Shown here in pieces: positions 9,014 through 17,682 of a stretch of 64,000 bases of DNA. The notes beneath the pieces are model-generated. The model was not told where the DNA came from and ran no database searches. It was given only the letters and a program-made list of their open reading frames with translations. The translations under genes were made by a program, and so were the position numbers. Origin of the DNA: Jhaorihella thermophila (GTDB lineage: Bacteria > Pseudomonadota > Alphaproteobacteria > Rhodobacterales > Rhodobacteraceae). Every line of letters begins with the position of its first letter. Positions within the stretch are counted from its first letter, which is position 1. The stretch is from NCBI RefSeq assembly GCF_900108275.1, contig NZ_FNVD01000008.1:62001-126000 (forward strand), in the 5' to 3' direction.

Positions 9014-9088
9014 CTTCATCTTGCTTCAAATACTCTGGGGGGTGCGGGGGGCAACGCCCCCCGCATCGGTCGGATCGCGCAAGCGATC
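9014..9088 (+). repeat. Dispersed intergenic repeat, copy C, with extra hairpin
   Basis: CTTCATCTTGCTTCAAATAC is followed by a hairpin with GCGGGGGGC and GCCCCCCGC arms. Then comes a separate perfect stem, CGGATCGC/GCGATCCG, with a GCAA loop (about 9069-9088). It lies between the convergent acyl-CoA dehydrogenase and pyrophosphatase genes, the place expected for a two-way terminator, though no T run follows. The rest of 8978-9130 shows nothing else. Confidence 0.7.
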
Positions 9089-9130
9089 CGAAACCGCCAA
9101 CGGTTCCCTGACAATCGGGGCCGGCCTGTC

Positions 9131-10051
9131 TCAGACCTTGAGGTTAGGGATGATCTGCTTCTTCCGGCTGACCACGCCGGGTAGCGCCACGGTGTCGCCC
9201 TCGGCCTCGGCGCCAAAGCTCTTCTTTGCCACCGTCCGCACAAGATCGTTCGGCACGATCAGAGTCGATTCCTCGTTCAGGATGTCCACCACGAACAGCA
9301 GAACCTGGTCCACGCCATCCTCTTCGGCCACGGCCTTCATGGCCTCCATCAGGCTGTCCTTGCGGTTCAGCACGGTGGCAGGCGACGTGGTTTCCAGAAC
9401 CGAAACCCGGAACTTGACCCCGTCCACCTCGTATTCTTTCGAATCCATCCGCAGCAGTTCCGCGTCCGAGAAGGCCGAGATGTCCGACTTTGCCGCGAAC
9501 ATCTCCTCGGCATAGTCGGGGATCGAGATGCCCAACTCGGCGGCCAGCTTTTCCGCCACTTCGCGGTCATGGTCCGTGGTGGTGGGCGAACGGAATTCCA
9601 GCGTGTCCGACAGGATGCAGGTCAGCATGGCGCATTTGATCGCCTCGGGCATCTTGTCCATATCCGCGCCGATCAGGTCATGCATGATCGTCGCGGTGCA
9701 GGCTACGGGGCGGATGGTCACCTCGATGGGGCCGCGGGTCTCCAGCCCGCCGACCAGCTTGTGATGGTCGATGATGGCGCGCACATCCGCGCCGTTGATG
9801 TTGGCCGGCAACTCGGCGGGGTTGTTGGTGTCCACCACCACGCAGGCCTGCCCGTCGGCCACGTCCTCGATGATCTCGGGCTTGTCCAGCGACCAGCGTT
9901 GCAGCATGAAGGCCGCCTCGGTGTTCGGCTCGCCCAGCAGGACCGGCTTGGCCGGGACGCCCTGAACCTCGTTCATGTACCAGGCCCAGATGATCGGCGA
10001 GCCGGTGGAATCGGTGTCGGGCGACTTGTGCCCGAAAACAAGAGTGGTCAT
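9131..10051 (-). CDS. ppaC: Manganese-dependent inorganic pyrophosphatase (family II)
   Basis: Hydrolyses pyrophosphate to phosphate in the cytoplasm. The 306-residue protein has the family II (DHH-superfamily) metal motifs: FGHKSPDTDS at the N-terminus, VVVDTNNPAEL, and IIDHHKLVGG. Its C-terminal DHHA2 domain contains the ending PGVVSRKKQIIPNL with the conserved SRKKQ substrate-binding motif. The length is typical. The ATG at 10051 is preceded by a GAGGAC ribosome-binding site. Family II enzymes occur in some alphaproteobacteria in place of the usual Ppa. Confidence 0.95.
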   Translation of the reverse strand: MTTLVFGHKSPDTDSTGSPIIWAWYMNEVQGVPAKPVLLGEPNTEAAFMLQRWSLDKPEIIEDVADGQACVVVDTNNPAELPANINGADVRAIIDHHKLVGGLETRGPIEVTIRPVACTATIMHDLIGADMDKMPEAIKCAMLTCILSDTLEFRSPTTTDHDREVAEKLAAELGISIPDYAEEMFAAKSDISAFSDAELLRMDSKEYEVDGVKFRVSVLETTSPATVLNRKDSLMEAMKAVAEEDGVDQVLLFVVDILNEESTLIVPNDLVRTVAKKSFGAEAEGDTVALPGVVSRKKQIIPNLKV

Positions 10052-10164
10052 GGCTGTGTCCTCGATGTGAAATGACGAATCCGGGGGTTCGCCGCGCTTA
10101 TAGCGGGGGGATTTTCGCATTGCAGCAGCGAATTTGTCGCAAACGTCCCGATGGCGCAGCGGCG

Positions 10165-11544
10165 TCAACCGGGGAAGGGGAATGCCGGTATTTCGTCCGG
10201 ATCCCCGCCGGCACGCAGCCAGTCGTGGACTTGAATGACCTGTTCGGCCTTGGCGTCCCAAGTGAACATTGACCGCACCAGCGCGCGCGCGCGCATCGCC
10301 TTGCCCGGCAGTTCCGACGGATCATCGCAGATGGTTTCCAGTTGACGGCGCAGGGCCCGGACGATCTCGTCCCGAGTTCCCAAGGGCACCTTGAAACCGG
10401 TTTCTTCGCTGACCAGCTCACCGGGGCCGGCGTAGTCCACCACCACCGGCACGACCCCCAGCGCCATCGCCTCGAGCACGACCCCGCCGCCGAATTCACG
10501 GATCGAGGGAAAGGTCAGCAGGTGGCAGCGGCTCGCGATTTCCTGAATGCGGTCGTGCGGCATCCAGCCATGCAGGCGCACGGCCTCTTGCAGGCGCAGA
10601 TCCTTGAGCCGGGTTTCGATCTCGGCCCGCTCAGGTCCGTCTCCCATCACGTCAAGTGTCACCCGCCCCGCCCGGAGCAGAGGCGCCGCGGCGTCGAGCA
10701 GCAGCCGGAGCCCCTTGTAGGGCACAAGTCGACCGATGAAGCAGGCGCGAAGGACGCCGTCGGTCGGGGGGCGGGCGATCAGGTTGAACCGGGCCGGGTC
10801 GATCGCATTTTCCGGCATGTATATGATTTTTGCCTGCTGGCGTTGGGCGATTTCGGACTGCGTATGACGGGAACCGACGAGGATTGCGTCCGCATTCGTC
10901 AGGGTGGACCGATGACCCGGAATCAGCCGGTGCAGGCCGCGCAGATAGGCCAGCCATTCCCGTTCGTCATGCAATTCCCGCAGAAATCCCCCGGGCCAGG
11001 GCGCACCGCCGTTGATCGGGCCGATCAGAAAGGGAATGCCGGCAGAACGGCATCGCCGCGCCAGAGAACCAAAGGCAGTCGGGCTGAGAGGTGTGATGCG
11101 ATGCACAACGGAAAATTCGCCCGACCGGATTCGGTCGCCAAAGCATTGCCAGACCTTGCGCTCGAACCAGGGATAGGTGAGCGAGCTGAGCGCCGTGACG
11201 ACCGTCCAGCCGCGTCCGGCACCCATCCTCAGTCGCTCGGCCAACCAATTCGCGCGGGCGGCGATGGCCTCGGTGTCAATGGCGGTAAAGTCGCGTCCCT
11301 CCACCAGTCCCGCCCGCAGGATTGCGTCCCGATTGCGGACTTGCGTAACGATATGCGCGCCGGTCCTTTCCTGTACGGCACGCGCAAGCGACCAGCCGAC
11401 CAGAGGCACGCTCACCCATTCGGGATTGGCGGCTTCGGCGATCAGCAGCGGGACGGGCTGGCGCGACCGATGGGACGGCAAGAGCGGTGTTCCTCGGGTG
11501 GCGACGGTCTTGCTTTCGGTATCACCAATGATGCGATCTCGCAA
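10165..11544 (-). CDS. Glycosyltransferase family 4
   Basis: A 459-residue GT-B glycosyltransferase. The donor-binding C-terminal half shows FIGRLVPYKGLRLLLDAA, MGDGPERAEIE and the E-x7-E motif region FGGGVVLEAMALGVVPVVV. The N-terminal half includes FLIGPINGGAPWPGGF. The acceptor and sugar are unknown. It is the downstream end of a leftward surface-polysaccharide block that continues to 17594. The start is uncertain because the first 30 residues look non-conserved. The 44-base gap to the next gene upstream allows one transcript. Confidence 0.88.
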   Translation of the reverse strand: MRDRIIGDTESKTVATRGTPLLPSHRSRQPVPLLIAEAANPEWVSVPLVGWSLARAVQERTGAHIVTQVRNRDAILRAGLVEGRDFTAIDTEAIAARANWLAERLRMGAGRGWTVVTALSSLTYPWFERKVWQCFGDRIRSGEFSVVHRITPLSPTAFGSLARRCRSAGIPFLIGPINGGAPWPGGFLRELHDEREWLAYLRGLHRLIPGHRSTLTNADAILVGSRHTQSEIAQRQQAKIIYMPENAIDPARFNLIARPPTDGVLRACFIGRLVPYKGLRLLLDAAAPLLRAGRVTLDVMGDGPERAEIETRLKDLRLQEAVRLHGWMPHDRIQEIASRCHLLTFPSIREFGGGVVLEAMALGVVPVVVDYAGPGELVSEETGFKVPLGTRDEIVRALRRQLETICDDPSELPGKAMRARALVRSMFTWDAKAEQVIQVHDWLRAGGDPDEIPAFPFPG

Positions 11545-11588
11545 TCAGGGCGGGGTGGCTGGAGGACCCGGCGTCTGAAATGGCGCCG

Positions 11589-12395
11589 TCAGTCCGCGGC
11601 GCGCGCCGACGTGTCGCCCGGCGCGAGCCGTGGCCATGGCCCGATCGGCGCGAGATCTTCCCGCATCGCCAGCGGATGGGCCAGCCGCCGCAGCCCCATC
11701 CGCGCCTGCGCCCCGATCCGGCGCAGTTTCTGGCCCGCATTCTTGCGGTGCGGGCTGCGCGCGCCCTTGGGGGCGATGGCCGAAACCGTCCGCATCGGCG
11801 GGGCGATGGCATAATGCGCGCAGGTGTCGAGCTGCACCGCCAGCGGCGGGTCGGCCTGCAGCGAGACCATCTCGTAGGCCGCGCAGATCACCCCGTCCGC
11901 GATCGCTGGCGCCTTGTCCGAGCGCACCAGTAGCTTGCGCGCCCCGGAGGGCCAGAGTACATAGGCCGCCGCCCCGGTGCGATCCTGGTAGAGCCGGCGC
12001 AGCCCCGCCATGCCGCGCCAAGACCTCCGGGCCAGAAGTTTCCTGCGGCCCCGCGTTTCAAGCGTTACATGATCTGCGCCGCGCAAGTCTTCAAGGAATA
12101 TCAGAAATTCCGGTGTCCGCGTGGACAGGTACGCGTCGTCTTCGAGCACCAGCATCGGCGCGCCCTCATCAACGATCCGCTGCCATGCAGCGCGGTGTGA
12201 CAGAAGCACCGCCTTCTCCACGGGGGTCATCGGCCGTTCCCAGTGGTCCCACCAAGGGGCGTCATGGGGCGGAACAAGACGATCGGGCGTGCACGCCGGC
12301 AGGCGCTCGTATTCGATCCCCAGGGCTTCCAGCTGCGCCCGCTGAAAGTCCATCCGCGCCGTTTCGCGGTCCAGATTTATGACCAGCGCCTTCAC
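11589..12395 (-). CDS. Glycosyltransferase family 25 (LPS-type)
   Basis: A 268-residue protein of the LPS glycosyltransferase family 25. It begins MKALVINLDRETARMDFQR, has the family's VLEDDAYLS motif near residues 90-98 that would coordinate the nucleotide sugar, and a LSHRAAWQRIVDEG segment. The family adds hexoses, often galactose, to lipooligosaccharide; the exact sugar cannot be read here. Its ATG overlaps the stop of the upstream GT4 gene by 4 bases, indicating coupled translation. The C-terminal part is Arg/Ala-rich and less conserved. Confidence 0.85.
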   Translation of the reverse strand: MKALVINLDRETARMDFQRAQLEALGIEYERLPACTPDRLVPPHDAPWWDHWERPMTPVEKAVLLSHRAAWQRIVDEGAPMLVLEDDAYLSTRTPEFLIFLEDLRGADHVTLETRGRRKLLARRSWRGMAGLRRLYQDRTGAAAYVLWPSGARKLLVRSDKAPAIADGVICAAYEMVSLQADPPLAVQLDTCAHYAIAPPMRTVSAIAPKGARSPHRKNAGQKLRRIGAQARMGLRRLAHPLAMREDLAPIGPWPRLAPGDTSARAAD

Positions 12396-13468
12396 GTCCT
12401 GGCCCGCTTCAGCCCGTCGGCAAACAGTTCGAGATACTGGTCGATGATCGCGTCCGGCGCGAACATGCCCTGCAGTTTGGCAGCCCCCCCCGCCCGCACG
12501 CGGTCGGCCAGCGCGGGGTCGGCGGCCAGCCGTTGCAGACCGGCGCGAAAGGCGTCGAGATCGTCGATATCCACCAGGAGCCCGTCGCCTTCATGCTCCA
12601 TGTACCAGTCAGGCCCCTCCGAGCGGGTGGAGACCACCGGCACACCCGCCCGCCAGGCATCCAGCACCGCGTTGCCCAACGGTTCATGGCGCGAGGGCAT
12701 CCCGAATAGGTCGGCGGCGGCGATGTAATGCACCGGCTCTTCGACCCAGCCGATGAACCGGGTGCGGTCGGCCATGCCCAATTCGCGCACCAGTGCCTCG
12801 AGCGCGGGACGTTCCTTGCCGTCGCCGATCAGCCAAAGCCAGGCTCCGGGGATCCCGGCCACCGCCCGCACCAGCAGGTCCATCCCCTTGCGCGGCACGA
12901 ACCGCCCCGCACCGGCGATCAGCAGCGCGTCATCGGGGGTGTCAAAGCGCGCGCGGTCCACTGGTGCGGGCGTCACCTCGCGTGCGAAATTGGTGATCGT
13001 CGCGGTGCGCCCGGTCCAGCCCAGATCTTCGACCCGGCGGGCGATTCCGGGGACGTTGCCAAGCACTACGTCGCAGTTTCGGAAATGCCGGACATGCACC
13101 GGAAAATCCCCCAGCCGGACGAGTTTGAAAGGCCTTTCCCAAAGCCCGATCAGGCGCGCGCCGCGCGGCATCCAACCCATCACGACATCGGGCTGCCAGT
13201 CGGCCACGTAGCGCGTCATGCGCCATTCCAGCAGCTTCGAAAACAGCGACACCCGGCGGTAATTGTGCTCGATCACCCGTCCGGGGGGCAGTTCGTCCCT
13301 CCAGATGCGGCGCGGGCGGATGACATAGCTCTGTTCGATTCCGCGCGCGGCAAACCCCTGGGCGAGATTGACAAAGAACCGCTCGGCCCCGCCGTCCTTG
13401 CCAAAGTGGAAATGCAGGATGCGGCGGATGCCCATGTTTCCGCCCCGGGCTTGCGTCTGATCTGTCAT
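12392..13468 (-). CDS. Glycosyltransferase family 4
   Basis: A 358-residue GT-B enzyme. It starts with a glycine loop region (ILHFHFGKDGGAERFFVNLA) and has the donor-site core GAGRFVPRKGMDLLVRAVAG, IGDGKERPALEALV and a C-terminal RHEPLGNAVLDAWRAGVPVV motif with the conserved glutamate. It resembles polysaccharide or LPS transferases with an unknown sugar. It overlaps both neighbours by 4 bases (ATGA type), so it belongs firmly to the same operon as the two GT25 genes. Confidence 0.87.
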   Translation of the reverse strand: MTDQTQARGGNMGIRRILHFHFGKDGGAERFFVNLAQGFAARGIEQSYVIRPRRIWRDELPPGRVIEHNYRRVSLFSKLLEWRMTRYVADWQPDVVMGWMPRGARLIGLWERPFKLVRLGDFPVHVRHFRNCDVVLGNVPGIARRVEDLGWTGRTATITNFAREVTPAPVDRARFDTPDDALLIAGAGRFVPRKGMDLLVRAVAGIPGAWLWLIGDGKERPALEALVRELGMADRTRFIGWVEEPVHYIAAADLFGMPSRHEPLGNAVLDAWRAGVPVVSTRSEGPDWYMEHEGDGLLVDIDDLDAFRAGLQRLAADPALADRVRAGGAAKLQGMFAPDAIIDQYLELFADGLKRART

Positions 13469-14229
13469 CGGTTCAACCCCGTCCCGCGCCAGCGGTGCCA
13501 TCGCAGAAGCACGCGATAGCGCAGCTGGTAGAGCGCCCCGTGCAGCCCTTGCCGCAGCCGCGACCGTCCCGCGGTGGCCGCGCGGCGGGCATTGCCGATG
13601 GTGCCGGTTTCGGCCTGCTGATCGCCCACCTCGATCGGCGGCGGCAGGACCAGCGCCACGCGCAACCCCGTTTCCCAGAAGAATTTCTGATCCTCGTCCA
13701 CGGGGCGGAAAAAGGGCAGGGCGCGCGAAGCCAGATGCGCCGCCGCCTCGCGCCTGAGCCCATAGCCGATCAGGCAGGTGGGCACCTTGTCGGGCACCAC
13801 GATGCGGAAATCCCGCCCCAGCGGGCGGCTGGCATGGATGCGTGGATTGGCGTCGAAGGAAAACAGCTTCACCATGTCCCAGTCTCGCGGCTCGTCCTCG
13901 ACCAGCGCCCGCAGGACCGGTCCCAGTGTGCCGTTCGCGGCAAAGTCGTCCTCGAAGATGAACCCGCCCGGCTGGTCCGAGGCCGCGATCGCGCGCCAAG
14001 CTTCGATATGGCTGAGGTAACAGCCGATCTCGGCCGGGACCAGCGGATACTTGCCCCGTCGCGCATTCGCCCTGGCATCATAGACGCGGGCGATCTCGTC
14101 CTCGCTCAACTCCCAGCCGTTGACCGCGTCGATGCGCCGCCAGGGCAGGCCCTGCGCCTCAAGCTGCCGGGCCGAATTGCGCATCCTTTCGACATTCGGC
14201 GCGAGGTTGATGACATAGGAGGTCCACAT
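13465..14229 (-). CDS. Glycosyltransferase family 25 (LPS-type), second copy
   Basis: A 254-residue GT25 protein starting MWTSYVINLAPNVERMRNSA. It has the Glu-Asp-Asp motif FIFEDDFAANG, the sequence EIGCYLSHIEAWRAI, and a middle ALPFFRPVDEDQKFFWETGL region. It is a divergent relative of the GT25 gene at 11589, with a similar domain layout but clearly different sequence, so not a recent duplication. I chose the ATG at 14229, where the family's usual N-terminus begins. It lies 10 bases after the FkbM-type gene. Confidence 0.83.
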   Translation of the reverse strand: MWTSYVINLAPNVERMRNSARQLEAQGLPWRRIDAVNGWELSEDEIARVYDARANARRGKYPLVPAEIGCYLSHIEAWRAIAASDQPGGFIFEDDFAANGTLGPVLRALVEDEPRDWDMVKLFSFDANPRIHASRPLGRDFRIVVPDKVPTCLIGYGLRREAAAHLASRALPFFRPVDEDQKFFWETGLRVALVLPPPIEVGDQQAETGTIGNARRAATAGRSRLRQGLHGALYQLRYRVLLRWHRWRGTGLNR

Positions 14230-14239
14230 GCCGGGAATG

Positions 14240-14935
14240 TCAGGCAGAGGGCCGTTTGAAGAGATATGTCTTGTGCCGCGTGGCAAGCAAGCCAAAGCCC
14301 CGCGCGACCAAGTCGTCGCAGAGCGCGCGCACGCGGTTCTCGCCGATGATATGGGGGTGCATCTCGATGATCATGGTCTGCACGGCGGACAGATCCGCGG
14401 CAGGCAGCAATTCCTCTTCGGCGCCTTCGACATCCATGATCACGACATTGGCCTTCGCGGCGGCCAGCGCGTCATTGATCGCGGTCGAGGGAATGGTGAT
14501 CTGCTGGGCGCCCAGCCCCCGGTCGTAGATCGACGAGGACAGGACATTGTCCTGGCGATGAAAGGTCAGATCGCGCCCATCCGCCGTGACCGCCCGCATG
14601 GTCAGGTTCGGCGTGAGCCCGTTCAACGCATAATTGGCGCGGATGACCTGTTCCATCTCGGGGTTGGCCTCATGGCTGAAGACATTGCCTTCGCCGCAGA
14701 CCTTCGTCGCCAAGATGCTGACCAGCCCGATGCCGCAGCCGATTTCCAGAACGCGGTCGCCGGGCCGAAGATGCGCCTTTACCAGTTCGCACTCATGCTG
14801 TTCGTAAGTGCCCTTGAACAGCGCGTTTCGAACCGACCGAGGCACGTCGGCCTGCCCGGTCCTGACCTTGACCCCGTAATGCGACATGGTCTGGACGTTG
14901 CGCAGCCTGCGCCAATGCATCAGGACATTTCCCAC
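14240..14935 (-). CDS. FkbM-family methyltransferase
   Basis: A 231-residue SAM-dependent methyltransferase. Motif I is VLEIGCGIGLVSILA near residues 62-76, then FSHEANPEMEQVIRANYALN, and the FkbM-domain VVIMDVEGAEEELL that follows the catalytic core. FkbM enzymes O-methylate sugars or secondary metabolites. Being inside a glycosyltransferase block, this one probably methylates a surface sugar, which is inference. The length is normal for the family. Confidence 0.88.
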   Translation of the reverse strand: MGNVLMHWRRLRNVQTMSHYGVKVRTGQADVPRSVRNALFKGTYEQHECELVKAHLRPGDRVLEIGCGIGLVSILATKVCGEGNVFSHEANPEMEQVIRANYALNGLTPNLTMRAVTADGRDLTFHRQDNVLSSSIYDRGLGAQQITIPSTAINDALAAAKANVVIMDVEGAEEELLPAADLSAVQTMIIEMHPHIIGENRVRALCDDLVARGFGLLATRHKTYLFKRPSA

Positions 14936-15026
14936 CTTGTCCCATTCCTTTCCATCAAGGCCATTTCGGCCGTGTTAGCACATGCGCGGCCCGGTTGGGA
15001 CCGTCGCCGCGCGGGTTCCCGCAGGT

Positions 15027-15728
15027 CTATTTCCGGGCCGTCATGAACCAGCCCATCGAAACGCCGCAGATCGAATCGCCCCGCCGTCCGTCATAGACGC
15101 CCGAGGGAAAGCGGAGTTTCGCATATAATGTGTCTTTCACATGCGCCCAATAGGCGGCCAGTTGCCTTGGCATCAACCCCGATCCGGAAATCGAAAAGGC
15201 CGTTGAGTTGCGCCCCCAGACCAGCGGTAAAACGCTGGCCGAAGTGAAACCCGTCTGTTGAAAGGCTTCGCGCCACCAACTGGGGGTCAAGCGGTTGTAG
15301 TCGTCCGGGTGGGCGTGGATGCGAAACATCCAGGGAACCGCTATGACCATCGTGCCGCCCGACTTGAGGACGCGAAAGGTTTCGGTCAGCGTGGGGCGCG
15401 GGTCGAAAATATGCTCGAGCGTGTTGAAGCTGACGACCCAGTCGAAGCTTTCGTCCTCTGCGGGCAAGGGATCTCCCGGCCGAATCAGCCATGTGGGTTC
15501 GATCTTGGGGTCGATATTGACTGAATGATATTCGATTCCGGCAGACAGGTGTTCGCGATATCTCGCGTTTGCGCCGCCACCGATGTCCAGCACCCGTCCC
15601 GTCATGCGGACGCGGGCAATCGCTTCGTATTCCATCATCCGCAACAGGCTGTTGCCCGGAAAACGCCGGTGAAGGTCTCGCCATCGCGCGAAAGATGGCA
15701 GGGGGGGGCGTTCAAATCGGTATTCCAT
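15027..15728 (-). CDS. Class I SAM-dependent methyltransferase
   Basis: A 233-residue methyltransferase of the type 11 group. It shows motif I VLDIGGGANARYREHL, the acidic motif FDWVVSFNTLEHIFDP and the TETFRVLKSGGTMVIAVPW strand typical of UbiE/COQ5-like folds. The substrate is unknown. It lies in the polysaccharide block, and a 91-base gap to the FkbM gene leaves room for, but does not require, a separate promoter. Confidence 0.85.
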   Translation of the reverse strand: MEYRFERPPLPSFARWRDLHRRFPGNSLLRMMEYEAIARVRMTGRVLDIGGGANARYREHLSAGIEYHSVNIDPKIEPTWLIRPGDPLPAEDESFDWVVSFNTLEHIFDPRPTLTETFRVLKSGGTMVIAVPWMFRIHAHPDDYNRLTPSWWREAFQQTGFTSASVLPLVWGRNSTAFSISGSGLMPRQLAAYWAHVKDTLYAKLRFPSGVYDGRRGDSICGVSMGWFMTARK

Positions 15729-15758
15729 GATGCGGTTCCTTGTATGCGAAATGCAAGC

Positions 15759-16493
15759 CTACGCGACCGGATCGTTGAAAAAGACATTTCGGGTCGCACT
15801 CGTATCGAAGTCGAAGCCGAAGAAATCAATATCTTCCGCATACCAGTCGGCAACGATCTGGCGCGTGCGGTCCTCGTAATAGTCGCGCCAGGGCTTGTCG
15901 GATGCTGCCGTGGACCGATTGCGAACTGGCAGAGGCTTTTTCAGTCCGAAATAGCGGGTCGCCTCGGCCGCTAGGTTTTCCTGCCGCAGGACATGCGCGC
16001 CCAGCTCTCCGGCCTCGTCCACGACATAGTCCTTTTGCGGATACCAGCCCCGGATCGCGCGGTGCCAGTAAAAGGGCAGGTCGCCGTAGACGTGGCGCTC
16101 TTCGAGAAACGCCTCGAAGGTGGGCGCGACATAGTCGGCGTCGGCGGTGCCGATCTCGATCGCTGTCCTGGCAAAGCGATAGCGCGACACCACCCGCGCC
16201 CAGGGGTTGCGCACCACCGCGACCGGCTGAAGGCGCGCGCGTACGTCGGCGCGGATGTCGCGCAGGCGGGCGTGCTGGAAGCCGTGATGTTCGCCCCGTT
16301 CGGCCATGTAGGCGGCAAGTTCGCGGGTATAGTCCCTGCTGACATGGAACCACGGGTCGGCGCCCACGAGGCGGGTCGAAAGTTCCGGGTTCTTGCGGAT
16401 CGCGACGCCGGCGTTCTTGGGGATGTGGATGAACAGCCAGCGCGCCAGCCCAAGCTTGTAGATCGTGATCGCGCTCAGTTCACGTAGGTTCAT
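15759..16493 (-). CDS. Sulfotransferase family 2 domain protein
   Basis: A 244-residue protein with the two PAPS-binding sites of the sulfotransferase-2 family. The 5'-phosphosulfate loop is WLFIHIPKNAGVAIRKN near residues 19-35, and the 3'-phosphate site is VAVVRNPWARVVSRYRFA. Such enzymes sulfate carbohydrates, using PAPS as donor. Placed among LPS-type glycosyltransferases, it suggests a sulfated surface glycan, though the acceptor is not shown. The serine/threonine often found in the first loop is replaced by NAG-VA, a normal variant in bacteria. Confidence 0.83.
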   Translation of the reverse strand: MNLRELSAITIYKLGLARWLFIHIPKNAGVAIRKNPELSTRLVGADPWFHVSRDYTRELAAYMAERGEHHGFQHARLRDIRADVRARLQPVAVVRNPWARVVSRYRFARTAIEIGTADADYVAPTFEAFLEERHVYGDLPFYWHRAIRGWYPQKDYVVDEAGELGAHVLRQENLAAEATRYFGLKKPLPVRNRSTAASDKPWRDYYEDRTRQIVADWYAEDIDFFGFDFDTSATRNVFFNDPVA

Positions 16494-16523
16494 GTCGTCG
16501 TCCCGTGGCCCCGATCAGTCCGG

Positions 16524-17594
16524 TCAGGCCTGTTCCAGAAGCCGGCGGTAGACGCCGACGATGGCGCGGGCCTCGTCCTCGATGCGAAAGCGGTTCAGGA
16601 CATGGGCCCGCCCTGCGGCGCCTTCTCGCGCCAAACGGTCGGGGTCGTCAAGATATGCGGCGGCTGCCTCGGCCATTTGCTGCGCGTCGCCCGGCGCGAT
16701 CAGCGTGCCCGTGGTGCCCTGCGCCAGAAGTTCGGGAAAGGCGCCGACGGTGGTCGCGATCACCGGAACCCCGCAAGCCATCGCCTCGAGCGGGGTCAGC
16801 CCGAAGCCTTCCCACCGCTGCGGCGCGATGAAGAGGTCCAGCGCCGCATACCAGTCCGCCACCCGGTCCACCGGGACTTCCTCGGGAAAGAGGATCCGGT
16901 CGGACAGGCCGGCCTGTGCCACCCTGTCCTTGAGCCCGGCGAGAAAGTCGCGGTGCTTGGCCGTGGCGCGCCCCAGCACCACGCCGATCACGTCCGGGCG
17001 ATCGCGGGCGACTTCGATCATCGCGTCCACGAAGACATCCGTCCCCTTCTGCGCCCGGATGCGGCCGATGCAGCCGACGATTCGCGCCTCCGCAGGCAGG
17101 CCGAGCCGCGCGCGCAGCGCCGCGCGGTCGGCGGCGGGGGCAAAGCGGTCGGTGTCGATGCCGTGCAGGATGACCGTCGCGGGAACGGACAGATAGCTTT
17201 CGGTTGCCTTCGAAGTGGCGATCACCGCGTCCATCCGGTTGAGCAGAAGCCGTGTCCAGCCGGTGTGGTGGCGTTGCGAGGCCGAGGTAAACACCAGCCG
17301 CAGCCGCCGCCGGAACAGCCCGCGCAGGACAAGACCGGCGAGCATCTCGACATTGCGCCTTGCGTGCCAGACTCGCCAGACGGGCCGTCCGTCGCGGCTG
17401 CGGGGCAGGCTGAGGCACTGCCACAGAGGCATGTGCGGAACATCGGCGGGCAGACCCGGCCCGGTGGCGCGGATGCCGATCATGCGGGCCTGAAGCGGCA
17501 CCAGCCGGGCGATGGTCGCCGTCACACCGGACAGGCGGCGCTTGAAATTCGGCGCGATCACCTCGATCTCGTCCGGCCGGGCCGTTTCGGTCAT
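16524..17594 (-). CDS. lpsB: LPS core glycosyltransferase LpsB-like
   Basis: A 356-residue GT4 enzyme whose N-terminus (EVIAPNFKRRLSGVTATI), the LPLWQ-type loop, and VWRVWHARRNVEMLAG match the LpsB family of rhizobia and Rhodobacter. LpsB adds a sugar (mannosyl type in rhizobia) to the LPS inner core. The donor site shows IGCIGRIRAQKGTDVFVDAM and RWEGFGLTPLEAMACGVPVI. I chose the ATG at 17594, as residues upstream are not conserved. It is the first gene of the leftward surface-glycan block. Confidence 0.88.
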   Translation of the reverse strand: MTETARPDEIEVIAPNFKRRLSGVTATIARLVPLQARMIGIRATGPGLPADVPHMPLWQCLSLPRSRDGRPVWRVWHARRNVEMLAGLVLRGLFRRRLRLVFTSASQRHHTGWTRLLLNRMDAVIATSKATESYLSVPATVILHGIDTDRFAPAADRAALRARLGLPAEARIVGCIGRIRAQKGTDVFVDAMIEVARDRPDVIGVVLGRATAKHRDFLAGLKDRVAQAGLSDRILFPEEVPVDRVADWYAALDLFIAPQRWEGFGLTPLEAMACGVPVIATTVGAFPELLAQGTTGTLIAPGDAQQMAEAAAAYLDDPDRLAREGAAGRAHVLNRFRIEDEARAIVGVYRRLLEQA

Positions 17595-17682
17595 GTTGTT
17601 CCGCCCGTTCCTGCGTGCCAAGGGGTGAGCGGAGTTATAGGGTGCGACGAAAGACGTTGCAATCTGGCGCGCCGGCCCGTGC

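Noticed and set aside
10283-10296. GC dinucleotide run near the end of the GT4 gene
   Set aside because: Short run inside coding sequence, explained by Ala/Arg codons.
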